NCBI RefSeq assembly: GCF_029168945.1
Contig: NW_026870037.1
Span: forward strand, 2,480,001 to 2,544,000
Direction of reading: 5' to 3'
From: Cannabis sativa
Lineage: Eukaryota; Streptophyta; Magnoliopsida; Rosales; Cannabaceae
Length of the DNA: 64,000 nucleotides
The translations under genes were made by a program, and so were the position numbers. The first letter of the stretch is position 1, and each line of letters starts with the position of its first letter. Below the pieces are notes generated by a model. The model was not told the origin of the DNA. It worked only from the letters and a program-made list of their open reading frames with translations, and did not search any database. Positions 22,160 through 33,971 of the stretch are shown in pieces.

Positions 22160-25100
22160 TTAATAGGACTTCCCACAGTGTATTAAGCTCCCAGCACCCA
22201 AAAACAGACCAAAAATAGCTGCACTACCAAGTGTTGTTTGTCCAATATACCTAATCTTCAGTAGTCCCGGGACCTGTATTCCTCAACAAATATATGAATG
22301 AGTAAAAAACTTTCCCTTTTAGGAAAAAAAAAAAGCAAAGTAAGTATGAAACCGCAAATGCATAACATTGATGGCTATAGTAAAGAGACTGTCATATACT
22401 AAATTTAACAACCTTAACCTAACAATATTACAACAAGCAATATAAATGCAGAAGTAAAAAGAAGTCCAAGATTACAAAGCCAAAAGTTATTGCTGAATGC
22501 TCCATTAAAGCATCGTTTCACATTTTAGTTAGAAATCCTCTCAAGTGAGGATATCAGTTTAATCTGTCACCCTTCCGTTTAGCCGAACGCTATGATTCAC
22601 TTTCTTTTAAATGGGAAGTCAAACAAGTAAAAAAAAAATGATCAGCGCTCTATAAGAGGCCACTACTTGGTTTTTCAAGCAATTCTGTGGCCCTTTTTTA
22701 AATGTTAAAAATAATAAAAAGAAAAGGAACAAAAACTATTAGGAATATACAGAAGGAAAGAGATCCAATAGGGCATGCTATTAGTCTAGAGTCATCTCCT
22801 TTTTCCATCTTTTAGCACAAGAAACAAAGCCAAAGCAAAACCAAAAAATCTGGGGCTTACATCATGGGCGACCACAACCAATTGTCTTGTTAATTCTTAA
22901 GAAATAAAGATATTTGTCATCTCTTTTCTAGAATTTGCACCAATTTAGTGTGTTTTAAACAAATATTCTTTGAGTTTTGTTGGTTTAATGCATAGGTTTA
23001 GTTTAGGGATAAGATTACTTAATTGGGTGTAATATTATAAAAAAATGCAAGAACAACTAGTCACTTTAATTTTAGGCAAAGGCAAATCACGCAGTGCATG
23101 GAGAAAAATACTTTTTGGCAACATCTAAATGTTGTGGAACTTGCCTGGCTCTCTTGATATTAAACACCTATTATACTCGCCTCAATATCTTATAGGATGA
23201 GCTCAATGATTTCAAATGGTGCCTGTAATCATATTCGAGATCAGATCTTGATACAAGTGGCTCACGTTTTTTCGACTAGTAAAAGAATAGTGTCAATGCT
23301 CCATCAATGTTTGCTCTTCTCTGTTGTCAAATTCCATGGCTTTTGCTACAGCTTCAGTCCCCAAACAAAGATGTGACCAGCCTCTTCACTCTCGTTGTTG
23401 TTGTTTTTTGGGTCACAATATGGATAGCTGTTATAAATTACCCACCTAGGTATTTTATCTCAAAAACAAGGCCCAAATGAATATCCATTAGCCCCATTTG
23501 AATGGGAGATCCTAGGGCTAATGCAATGACCTCCCTTTCAATCCATTTCGCCATTTCCTGGAGCTCTACCTGGACCATTGTCATTGATGTTGTCCTTTGC
23601 ATTGTCGCCGTCTCTGCTCTATCTATGTTGTCATTGTTGATGCCACATTTCATGTTGCCACCATATCCTTACCAGGCCATGCTATTAAATGATATTGGAA
23701 TTATGGAAGCGTAATGTACCTAGTACATTGGAATTATGGAAGCAAAATGTACCTAGTACGGAAAATTGGTTGCCTTTTGTAGGCAATCACTGGTAAGTCC
23801 TACCTGGTAAACTATCCAACTCACAACCCAACCATGGCAGCAACCCATTTGTGACTCTCATGACCGACCACCTCTCCCTTTTTCCAGAAATGTCACCCAA
23901 ACCCGTTTATTTGTACTTTAAGAGATACAAGTAAATCTCAAGTCAACTACAATATAAAAATTCTATTTTTTTCTTAAATGTGTATGTAATAATATGAGAA
24001 TTGTAATCAACCCATTTAATGTAATATTGTCAACCCGTCTATAATCAATGTGCTTAGTTAGCTCAAGAAACACAAAATTCAATGCAATTTGAAAACCAAC
24101 TTGATTATCACACCGCAATATTATTTGTATAAAAATTTCAAGTCCTTCATCAGTCAAAAGTTGATAGATACATTATCTTCTAATGCTCTAATGCTTCTCA
24201 ATGATAAATTGCTAGAGATGACATTAACCGGGTGACTATATTGACTAAATATGCAAAATTTGGATGAGTCAAACTAAAATATTTTAACTTTTTAACCATC
24301 CATCGATACCTCTTAGAAGGTTCAAATAGTTCCCCACCTTCAGTAATGTACATGTTTGAATTCATTAGAGCACTAAAAGACTTTGCTCCCAATTCTCAGT
24401 TAATAAGTCAATGACATATTTTCTCTAAAATAGAAAGATGCCTATTTAGCTCCTTGTGACTTCAACACCAAATAAATACTTAAGCATGCCTAAGTCTTTC
24501 ACGTGAAATTCAGTGAGAAGGAAAGACTTGAGAGATGGAGTTCTTGTAGGATCACTTCTAGTAATAACAATACCATCCACATACACAACTAATAGAAGAT
24601 TACGTTCTCGGCTGGGGCTCATGTGACGCACCCCATAGTAGGTAGGGGTGATCTACCTCAAAGGGTCTTGGCCAACATTCGTGGATGGGTTGGAGCTCTC
24701 ATGGTTGCACCCAGAGAAAGGAGCCACGCATGGTAGCCCCATCCAACCCTTTTGACAATTAAAACAAAAATAAAGCTTTTGTTTGTTTGTACAACACAAA
24801 ATGATCAAACATACTTTTTATCATACCAAAATTTTCCACTACATACAAGATTTTTGAAGACGACAAACTCCTCTTGAGCAACAAACCCAAAAGATTGCTC
24901 TATATACACCTCAACCTGAAGATTACCATGAAGAAAAGTGTTCTTTATATCAAGTTGATACAAAGGACAATGATGAGTAGTTGACATTAAAATAAACCAA
25001 ATAGGTCAAGTTAGCAACAGGAGACAATGTGTCAAAATAGTCCACGCCATAAATTTGAGCATAGCCCTTAGCAACAAGACATCCTTTCATTCGAGTAACT

Positions 25101-27458
25101 GAGCCATCTAGATTGATCATAATTGCAAACACCCATTTCCATTCTATAGCCCATTTCCCCAAAAGTAAATTGACCTAGTCCCGAGTACCATGACACCCAA
25201 AGCATTCATCTCTTCTATCATTTTAAATAAGCCTACTAGGAAGGGATACACGATAGGTATCATCTCCTTGTGGAGTTTTACGAAATATGTTCTTGAGTCA
25301 TTTTCGTATACTGATACTTGAGCTGTAAAATGGTCTCTAGTCTCAAACTTTCACAAGATGAAGGTGAGCTCCTTGTTGATCCTACAAGGTATAGACAACT
25401 AATTGGGAAACTTATATATCTAACCATCACTCGACTTGTCATTAGCTATTTAATGATAGGCAATTGGGAAGAACCACATCTCAAGGAAGCTAATCATAGT
25501 ATTTAATACATAAAAAATGTTCATGGTGAAGGTATCTTTTTCATCCTTTCAAATACATGTGAAGGTTTTCCAAATTCAAATTGGAAACACACTCAACACT
25601 CAAAGGCCCATCACCGATTTTTTCTTTTTCTTGGATCATCTCCAATACCATGGAGGCCCAAGAAAAGACATATTGTGTCACATTCTTCAGCAAAAGAAGA
25701 AATCATGCTATAGTAAATACCACTTGTGAGATTACTTGGCTTTTTTCCTTGATGAAAAATCATTGCGTCCCTAATCCTTGACCAACTCTTTTCTTTTGCG
25801 ACATTCAAGTTACTCTCCACATTGATGTTACTCCTATTCATTTTGAGTGCACCAAACGTAAAGAGATAGAAACCCATACTGTTCGAGAAAAGTTGCAAGC
25901 AAGAACATTGATGACATTGCAAGTTTCAAACCAACATCAAAGGTTGACAAAATTTATTCTCCATCTTGGGGGGAAGTATTACATGATACTTTAGCATTTT
26001 TCTATCTAACCGTGTTTGTAGTTTTCAGAATTAGTTAGAGTATTATGAGCTGTCAATGTCATAGGGTTTGAGTTATATTGTATATTATCTTTCTTTACCG
26101 TTTGTATATAAATTTGGCCTTGTAATCTTTTGAAGACTAATGAGATTGAATTAATGAGATTGAATATTTAAGGTTACATTCCATTCCTCTTACTTCTCTA
26201 ATAAAAAGGCTTTGCACTGTAAAGAAGATAACGTAAGAATCTTTACTGGAGATACTGAAAAATTCAGAACAATGAAAATAGAAGTAACGGAACATCGAAT
26301 ATGGAAGTATATGCAGCAATAGACAATGCAAAAATAATATATAAAAAAGGAGCCAACTTTGAAGTCACTACAATATCATATGTTGAAGTCTAAGACAGGA
26401 TCAGATTATGTACCTTATACCTAATAGCCTCGTATGTTCCATATACAGCGCCTGGATGTAAAGTTAGTATTAGAAACAAAATCATAAAAGACTTGACTAT
26501 TCAACTAAGTTAAATCCAAGCAATTGTAAGGGAATAAGAAACTTAGGCAGGAGGCTAGAACAGTCATTAAAACTAAAAGTACCGAGATTCTTCAGAATTC
26601 TTAGACTAATCAAACATCCATCCAAGGTAATCTTTATCATCTTAGACAAAAGCAACATTAGAAAGTACACAACTGATGTAGGAATTCCTAAAGTTCCGGA
26701 AAATTGTGGGATAGGGTTGGACTGAAATGCACTTTATTGGTAGAAACTGTTACTTATTTTTTGTTCTTTTTTTCGAAAAGAGACAGAGGTGTATGAAGGA
26801 AAACTGTGCTAACAAAAGATTAATACAATAAGAATAATTCCTAAAACAAATAAGACTTAGGACTTGTAAAATAAAACATGTAAACATCAAAGGAAAGGAA
26901 TTGTATTAATAATGGTTTGATATTAATTATCATCGGGGGTGTTCCAACTTCCAAATGCAAACCAAAGCCAAATGATGTATATAACTTGTGAGTGTGACCA
27001 AGCTCTATACATGAAATTCATAGATAAAACCATAGATGCAACAATGAACTGTTATAAAAAATAAATAAATAAAATTTCTCAGTACAGCACAGTACAGCGC
27101 GATGCTTAAAAATCAAGAAACAAATGTATAATGCATCATGAAACTCGAAACTCAAATTGCTAACTTCCAACGCAGACCACGAATTCAGATACACATATAA
27201 TGAAATTTAAAAATAAAAAGTGCACAAGTCCCATAATCAGCAGAAATTAGCGTTGAAAACCTAAACCCAGAACGACGAAACACAAAACTAGATGATTATA
27301 TGATAGAGGTATTGAGAGAAATGTATATAACTCCGTATACATATATGAGAGAGAGAGAGAGAGAGAGAAGTATAGGGATAATTACCAACAGCGCCGCCAA
27401 CAGCACCACCGACTGCGACTCCGGCGGCCACACGAGTCATACAACTGTCCCTGGCCAT
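22160..27458 (-). CDS. ROMO1: ROMO1/Mgr2-type mitochondrial inner-membrane protein, 3 exons
   Basis: Exons on the - strand: 27458-27386, 26451-26414 and 22273-22160, joining in frame to 74 residues. All introns are GT-AG. The N-terminus MARDSC leads into a glycine-zipper membrane helix ([17 protein letters not shown]), followed by a basic loop ([12 protein letters not shown]) and a second helix ([20 protein letters not shown]) ending CGKSY. Length and two-helix layout fit the ROMO1/Mgr2 family, a partner of the TIM23 import channel in yeast and a modulator of mitochondrial reactive oxygen in animals; the plant role is inferred. Intron 1 is 934 bp. Intron 2 is 4,140 bp and carries copia remnants on both strands. 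A TATA box lies about 140 bp upstream. No disabling change is seen. Confidence 0.9.
23100..26195 (+). mobile_element. Copia remnant (+ strand) in ROMO1 intron 2
   Basis: A gag zinc knuckle of the form CxxCxxxxGHxxxxC remains near 23393-23443 ([14 protein letters not shown]). The 3' part of pol starts at 25318: [17 protein letters not shown] (RT end), then [17 protein letters not shown] (25700-25755), then the RNase H tail [20 protein letters not shown] polypurine tract (GGGGGGAAG) at about 25968-25976 precedes a probable 3' LTR with TATATAAAT at about 26105. The left boundary is uncertain. The pol middle is missing or replaced by the - strand copia. Stops are frequent and it is dead. Confidence 0.7.
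24198..25170 (-). pseudogene. Copia RT remnant (- strand) in ROMO1 intron 2
   Basis: Read on the - strand from 25168: [26 protein letters not shown] and [12 protein letters not shown], then [16 protein letters not shown] (about 24965-24910). After a gap comes [12 protein letters not shown] (about 24605-24570), where the catalytic YVDD has become YVDG, then [12 protein letters not shown]. The C-terminal RT part with [11 protein letters not shown] is at 24290-24250. A GC-richer block at 24622-24760, ending in a palindromic GGATGGGTTGGA...TCCAACCC, splits the RT and is unidentified. Confidence 0.78.
27347..27369. repeat. (GA)n microsatellite near the exon 1 donor
   Basis: An uninterrupted GA run in intron 1, starting 16 bp inside the 5' splice site of exon 1. 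On the transcript it is a pyrimidine-rich TC run. Confidence 0.85.
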
Positions 27459-27595
27459 TGTAGAGAAGAAAAGCGGTTAATGGGTTTGAGAGTGAGTTTA
27501 GGGAGATCCCTGGGAACAAGTGTTTGGGTATGGCGAAGAGAAGAGTTATTATCGAATACACCGTACACGGCCGCAAATTATTTCCACTGTTTACA

Positions 27596-27602
27596 CTTTA
27601 TA
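27596..27602 (-). promoter_or_regulatory. TATA box of the ROMO1-like gene
   Basis: TATAAAG on the - strand, 138 bp before the start codon, with a second TATA-rich run just upstream. A LINE insertion begins about 130 bp further upstream. Confidence 0.5.
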
Positions 27603-27731
27603 TGTCTATATATCCCTAACAAATATTACCTATTAGTATTTTTACTTTTAAACTTTCCATACTATTTGATTATACCGTCAAATATACATATTTTGTTAAA
27701 AAACATTTCTTAAAATATACATATTAGTATA

Positions 27732-29332
27732 GGTTTTGGCTCCTTTCTTCATTTCAATCAAGCCCTTTTAGCGAAGCAAGCATGGAGAATTTTAGATAAT
27801 CCTGACTCTTTATTGGCCACGGTCCTACAAGCTCGTTATTTCAAGAATGGAGATTTTCTATTGGCTAAAAAAGGTGTTCTACCATCTCTAACATGGCAAA
27901 ATATCTGTGATGGTAAGGATTTGTTGTTAAAGGGATTGCGTTGGAAGATTGGAACAGGACAAAGTGTACGGTGTGCTTCAGACCCTTGGTTACTTGGCAA
28001 TACAACTTTTACCCCTTATTCCTATAGGGGCGACCCTGCCTTTACAGTGGAACACTATATCTCTCCTCTTAGGACATGGGATTTAAGGATTCTAAAGTCT
28101 CACTTTGGGGATATTGACATTAGAGAATCATTTCCCTTCCTCTAAGTATGTATCCTAGGGAGGATAAGTTGATTTGGCATCATTCAGACACAGGTTTTTA
28201 CACTGTGAAAACCGGATATCATTTGGCGGCTAGTTTAGAATCTCAAAACGAGCACTCCTCATCTTCCACTAATCGTCAATGGTGGAATCGAGTGTGGTCT
28301 CTGCGGTTGCCTAAGAAACTTAAAATTTTTGCTTGGAGATTTATAAATGAGGCACTGCCTACTGCAGTCAATCTTGCTCATAGGAAAATTAGTACTACCA
28401 ATGCTTGTTCTTTGTGCTGTTGTAGTTGGGAAGCTTCTAGACATGCTATTTTTAGGTGTAAAAGGACAAAGTCAGTTTGGCAACAATTTCAATATCGAAT
28501 TCAGATGCCGAACATTGGTAATGCTAAAGGTTTCGATATCTTTTCCTACATTGCTGCTGCTCATAATGATGAGGAACTTGGGCAGATTGTTTGTTTAATG
28601 TGGAGCATATGGTCTGAACGGAACAAAGAGACTCATGGTACAAAGCCTAAAGCGGTTGATGTCTTGTGTGCATCATCAGTAGCTTACCTGAACCAATTCC
28701 TTAAAGCTACTGCTTCTACACTTACTGTTGCTGGTGCATCATCACAGGGCACTTCTTCGTCCAATTTTGCTCCCTCTGCTACAGATAAATTTACTCCCAA
28801 ATGGCGATCTCCTCCATCAGGTTTCACTAAACTTAATGTGGATGCGGCGTGTGATCAAACTGAAGGACTCATCGGCTTTGGTGCGATAATCCGAGGTCAT
28901 ACTGGTGATGTTATTGCTGGGTTTTCAAAGCCTTTTCATGGTTTTTTTCTCCCAAAAGACATGGAAGCTGCTGCTCTCTTACACAGTCTGCAATGGGCAA
29001 TACAGAACCAACTTCCCATCCATTTTATAAAGACCGATTCCCTTGTGCTGGCCAATGCAATCAATTCTATGTCTTCTACTCGTTTTGCATCTTCTTTTCA
29101 TGATTTAGTAGAGGACATTGTTTATCTTTTATCCTACTTTACTGGAGTAAAGGTTTCTCATGTAAAAAGAGAAGCCAATAAAGCTGCTCATGCTTTATCT
29201 AAATTTGCTCTTCAATTGGATGAAGATAGTTCATGGTTGGGTGAAATTCCTTACCCAATTCATTCTGTTGTTATTGATGATTCTTTTAATTAATAATAAC
29301 AGTTCTTTCTCAAAAAAAAAAAATATAACACT
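27732..29332 (+). pseudogene. 5'-truncated LINE: zf-RVT and RNase H
   Basis: 3' part of a plant L1-type LINE. The frame opens near 27740 (NQALLAKQAWRI), with one stop at 28143, then 381 open codons from 28148. A zf-RVT region spans about 28190-28480 (WWNRVWSLRLPKKLKIFAWR; CSLCC...H...C). An RNase H domain spans about 28815-29240 with its acidic residues intact: LNVDAAC, MEAAAL, KTDSL, and the REANKAAHALSKFA end. The poly-A tail is at 29321-29332. RT and endonuclease are missing. Given one stop only, it is younger than the LINE at 4970. It begins about 270 bp upstream of the divergently transcribed ROMO1-like gene. Confidence 0.85.
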
Positions 29333-29367
29333 TGTATAATTATATCTTTTTTCGTTTCGTTAAAATT

Positions 29368-29419
29368 AAAAGTTAATAATTCCTTCCTTCAAAAAAAAAA
29401 AAAAAGTTAATAATTCCTT
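29368..29419. mobile_element. Poly-A-only retro-insertion with 18-bp TSD
   Basis: AAAAGTTAATAATTCCTT occurs at 29368-29385 and 29402-29419. Between the copies lies only CCTTC plus a run of A. This is what an extreme 5'-truncated LINE or SINE insertion would leave. The insert sits just 3' of the truncated LINE. Confidence 0.6.
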
Positions 29420-29713
29420 AAACTTTAATTAATATAAAATTTTACTCTTTTTTATTAGAAAAAATTAATTTTAAAAATAATAATATTTTATTAATTATGT
29501 AAAAATTATTGAAAGCTAATTAAAATATTAAATTATTTAAAAAGTATTAAGTTTACTTAAAAAAATCTAAATTATTCTTAAAAAAAAATCGAACTTTATT
29601 TTATTTATAAACACCTATCTTACAAAATCAAACTAAAATTATTGACAATCCAATAAGTAATTTAAACAAACTAAGTTTTCTTGAAAAAAATAAAAATAAA
29701 ACTTATTTATATT
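29420..29713. other. AT-rich spacer
   Basis: AT-rich DNA up to the element B LTR. Nothing recognised. Confidence 0.5.
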
Positions 29714-30936
29714 TGAAATTCCGTATTTTGATATTCCCAGTTTAATTATTTAATTAAGTGATTAATTAAATGCGGAATAATGAAACTGGTACTGAAAACA
29801 GTTTTTCCGTAGTTACAAAATACTACTCTGTAACTCCAAAGAAACCTAGAAAAACAAACATTGCATAAAAGTAAAAACACACAAGATTTTTTAACGTGGT
29901 TTCAACAATCCTTTCAGATTGTTACTAGTCCACGAGGCCACACCCAGAGATAAGATTCATTAGATCGGTATCAAAAAAATACAAAGTAATTGACTTATGC
30001 ATAAATAGACTCCCTCTTATTGTATGCCGCAAGCTTGATGTATTCCACCTACTAACCGAATCTTAATAAAACTCCAAGAGCTCGAACTCCCTTCGATCAC
30101 CTTGAAGAGTGCTTGAATCCTCTCGATTCAAGGCTTAAAGGCTATCTCCCGAAAGCCTATACAACCATCTCCCGAAGGTTGTGTGCTTGTATCATCCCGA
30201 TGCAAGACTTCAAAAGCAATCTCCTGAAAGCTTGTAAAAACCCTTCTCCCGAAGGTGTGCTTGTATCCTCCCGATGCAAGACTTCAAAAGCAATCTCCCG
30301 AAAGCTTGTATATACCTTCTCCCGAAGGTGCACTGATGTTCTTCTTCGTTGTAGACTTGAATACAGACTCAAGACAATACAAACAACAAATAAACAGAGT
30401 AAGAGTCGAACAACTCTTCTCTACATAACAAAGACACTCTTTCCTTAAGATATGAAAGTGAATGAAAGAGATACAAAACCTAGCTGCTATAAGATGTATT
30501 TATAATGAATATACATCTTATTGACAGCTTACATTGGGTCTGAACAAGACCTCAACCCACTAGAAACTTCCCTAAAATAATTCTTCAATCAGTCCAGGAA
30601 TTTCCGTTTCTGTACCTACAGAATCGTGGGCAGTAACTACAACTTTCCTTTTATAGAGAAGGAAAGTTTAGCTCCGGTTTTCTCTTCAAGAAATCTGATC
30701 TGAGAAAATGGGAAACTCAACACAAGATCAGATTATACAGCTGGTTAGATAAAAACGAAATGGGTAACCAAACTTACCATGTTTACATTTTTTTCCAAAA
30801 ATAGGAAAGCTAGACAACTTTCCTTCCAAGTTTGAATACACAAAATAGGAAACCATATTAAACACATACCAGCCGAAATTAATAGGAAATAATAAAATAT
30901 TTTTGTCAATTAAATATGCCAAAAATGGAATTAACA
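29714..30936 (-). repeat. Element B 3' LTR
   Basis: On the - strand it starts TGTTAATTCC and ends GGAATTTCA, matching both LTRs of element A over its whole 1.22 kb. It carries a longer version of the GGGAG hairpin array (30081-30331). Confidence 0.92.
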
Positions 30937-30950
30937 ATCTCCCCCTTTGG
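30937..30950 (-). promoter_or_regulatory. Element B polypurine tract
   Basis: CAAAGGGGGAGAT on the - strand directly before the 3' LTR; it primes plus-strand DNA synthesis. The identical tract lies before the 3' LTR of element A. Confidence 0.8.
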
Positions 30951-31352
30951 CACTTTGATTGACAAAACATTTTATTATGAGAAAACCTGCATCAAGTGTT
31001 AGAAACCAAAGCAACTAGCTTCTTAAAGATAAAAGAGTATAGAAAATACTCCCCCTGCATGAAAGCACTCTAACACATAAAACAAAGAACTTTTTTTGGA
31101 CGGAAAAGCTTACAAACCGAAAATAAAGCAACTTTTTAAACGGAAAAGTGCACAAACCACAAACAAGACAACTCCCCCTAAAACCAAGGGTCCAAAGTTG
31201 TAACATAGAATCCAAACAATGAATCCACAAAAAAAATAATACTACTCCCCATTTTTGTCTATCAAGGAGCCAAAGATAACAAAAAAAACATGGACAAAGT
31301 CATAAGTTCAAGCATACATTACTAAAAAGCAAGAGATAAAAGATTGAACCAC

Positions 31353-32111
31353 TTATTCATCATCATTGGGTCGAAAGTATTTCATGATGCTGTCCATCTT
31401 CCTACGAAGCAAGGCCTGACTTGTCTCCATTCTTCCCAAACGCAAATTGACATCTGTCATTTCTGTAGGAGCAGAAGTTGAAGCAGATGCAGCAACAGGA
31501 TCATTTGTAATACCAGGGGAAGTAGACCGAGCCTTTCTTTGAGCAGCTTTTCCTTGAGGAGGCTTCTCAAGAATTTTGAAAGTGGTTCCAACAGCAGGCA
31601 TCTCAATTGATTCATTCTCAAGAATCAATTCCTCTTGATCAGATAAAATCTTATAAATTAAATGAGGAAAAATAAGATTGAGCCTAGGTTTCTTGCCCTT
31701 TCGAAGAGAAACAATTTGCTCCCAAATCATGTCAGCCAAATCAATTTTAGCACCAATTGAAACTTTATACAAAAAGAAAGCAAGTTATTTGAAACATTTA
31801 CCGGATTGGATCAAGGAAACTAATTGGATAGGGCAAACCTCATGAGAGCAGCATGTTGATAGGTGAGTTGAGACATATGCATGGTGTCGGAGAGTTCAAC
31901 ATCATTATCACCAGTGAGATAACCGAACACCTTTTGACGATCAAACTCCACATCAGTTGGCTCAATTCCCATAGGCAGATTTCGTCGGAGCAGAGGACGA
32001 ACCAGAAGCTCCGGTCACTGGTGCAGGCGGCGGAGGAGGGGTGATCGGAGATGCAGAGGCAGAGCCACGAGAGGGCTTCTTGGACGGTTGAGCATTTTTG
32101 GTTTTTGCCAT
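31353..32111 (-). pseudogene. Element B extra 3' ORF, internally deleted
   Basis: The - strand start (MAKTKNAQPSKKP, near 32111) and Pro/Ala/Ser-rich N-terminus match the extra ORF of element A, then jump to PMGIEPTDVEFDRQ. About 0.93 kb present in A (about 53141-54068) is missing, and the joint lies at the shared TGCC. The C-terminal part (31772-31353) stays open and ends MKYFRPNDDE, whereas A is shifted there. The function of the family is unknown. Confidence 0.8.
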
Positions 32112-32262
32112 TTCTCTTTGAAACCCTAGAACACAAACACTCTCACACTTTGAAAAAAAAAATTAGACCTTTGAGAGAAAAGATAGAAAGATAAGAGAGA
32201 GTGGTGATCGTGGGTGAGTGGGTAGTTGAAAATATATACACTTGATTTTACTTACCCAAAAT

Positions 32263-32305
<43 letters not shown>

Positions 32306-33618
32306 GAAAAGGAAAGTAACTTCCTTACCTTGGAATCACGTGTGGAGAGAAAACAGGAAACCAATTTTTTTTTTTCAAAAAATGGTCAATGTTTCCTTAC
32401 ATGGAAAAAAGAAACCAAATATCCCCACAAAATCACAGTATTAAGAAGTAAGAACCCAACCATTTCGAAATTGCCACCAAAAAGGAAACCAAAAATAATT
32501 AATTATTTAAGGACAAGTTTCCTAAAAACACCAAAATAAGACCAAATCTCCAAAAAGAAAAGAAACACAATATAAAGAATACAATTAAAACATGTTTCCA
32601 CAAATGAAAAAATAAAAGAAAAAATATTGACAAAGAATCGAAAAAAAATATGCCCCCCTTTTTCATTAATTTTTTCAAAAAATGCCTCCCAAAAAAAATA
32701 TTTTACAAATAATGAACAAGAGAACACAAAGAGACACATAAAGCACTAATCACCACTTAAGAGAAAAAATAGTGTCTAAGAATACAATGAAACATAACAA
32801 GAAAAATAACAAGAATTTTTAAGAAAGCTCAATTGACAAACTCGGTCACAATTTTTTTTAAAATTTTTTTTATTATATTTAAAAGACAGAAAAAGAAAAT
32901 AACCTTGATATTTTTGTAACTAAAATTCACAATGTCCGCTTGTCTTTGTCCCTGATGAAAAAATCAACCTCATAAGAATTGTCAGAAATTATTTTATCAA
33001 GCTAATGAAGTAGTAGAATGAGGTCATACCGGTTACTCAGGAAAAACTGACTCAGTCACCAAGAATATTAAAGTAAATGAAACAGTATGTAACAGCTTTA
33101 TAACACCATTTTCGAGGATAAAATTTTTTTTACCACAAACTATGTCAAGCATAAGTGTGTGAAAGTGTAAGCATGGAACATTGCCCAATATGTCAAAAAG
33201 GCTTTTTCTGATAAATTGTAACCATAGGAGACGCTGTCAGACTACCTCAATGGTAGCCCTTTTCAATGGTAGCGTATCTTCTACATAACTCCTAATTACA
33301 TAGTTCCAACTTACTCAGAGATGACTTTCACACATTGAGATAGGTAGCTCTATTCATCCAATGGAGCTTGAACACACAGTTTTTAAACATCATTATTCGA
33401 AAATGGTAGCTTACATAACGCTGTTTGATGAATCCAAATATTCTTGTGAGGAGTGAACAATTTTCCTGACAAACCTGTATGACACCATAACATTACAACA
33501 TTAGCAATAAAATAATGACTGTAATTCTTATAAGGTTGAGATTTTCTTCTAGGACAAGGACAAGACATTATGAACTCTTAGACAACTCAAATATCAAGGA
33601 TTAACAAGAACAAAAACA
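32112..33618 (-). other. Element B spacer between pol and extra ORF
   Basis: Counterpart of 51537-53002 in element A. It holds a run of 40 A (32264-32303, poly-T on the element strand) where A has only about nine. No coding. Confidence 0.7.
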
Positions 33619-33971
33619 TTAAACAGTACAAACCCCTAAGGATTTCCTTAGAGATATAAAACAGACCGAGTCAAGAGCTTTAGTAAAAAATTTATTTTCC
33701 ACAAGCTCTCTAATAAAGTGATGACGAATGTCTATGTGCTTTGTGCGAGAGTGTAGAACAGGATTCTTAGAAATGTTTATAGCACTAGTGTTATCAAAAA
33801 AGATAGTTAAAGTTTTCAAATCAAACCCATAATCTGCCATCATTTGTTTCATCCATAACAATTGGGTACAACAACTACCTGCAGCAATATACTCAGCCTC
33901 AGCTGTGGACAGAGAGATTGAGTTTTGCTTCTTGCTGTGCCATGAAACCAGATTGTTTCCAAGATAGAAAC
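33604..33971 (-). pseudogene. Element B pol C-terminus (RNase H end)
   Basis: The - strand encodes the end of copia RNase H: STAEAEY, QLLWMKQMMADYGFD, DNTSAINISKNPV, RTKHIDIRHHFIREL. It is near-identical to 51143-51536 of element A but has lost a segment after VENK (LEYVETSKQIAD in A) and is cut off upstream by the LTR at 33972. Confidence 0.88.

Larger units (their letters stand above)
29714..33971 (-). mobile_element. Element B: partial SIRE-like copia (- strand)
   Basis: A near relative of element A in inverse orientation. From left to right on the + strand it holds the 3' LTR (29714-30936), polypurine tract, extra ORF, the non-coding gap and the RNase H end of pol, where element C cuts it at 33971. 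The rest of pol, gag and the 5' LTR are absent from the window. The remaining coding is broken, and the extra ORF has lost about 0.9 kb. Confidence 0.9.

Noticed and set aside
30113..30448. ORFs across the LTR hairpin array (also 45945-46214 and 55691-55960)
   Set aside because: They read through the LTR in inverse sense; the repeats produce SRRL/SPEG-like words. The signal is the hairpin array itself.
32264..32303. A40 run as a retro-insertion tail or terminator
   Set aside because: It replaces a shorter T/A run at the same place in element A and has no TSD; simple slippage expansion explains it.
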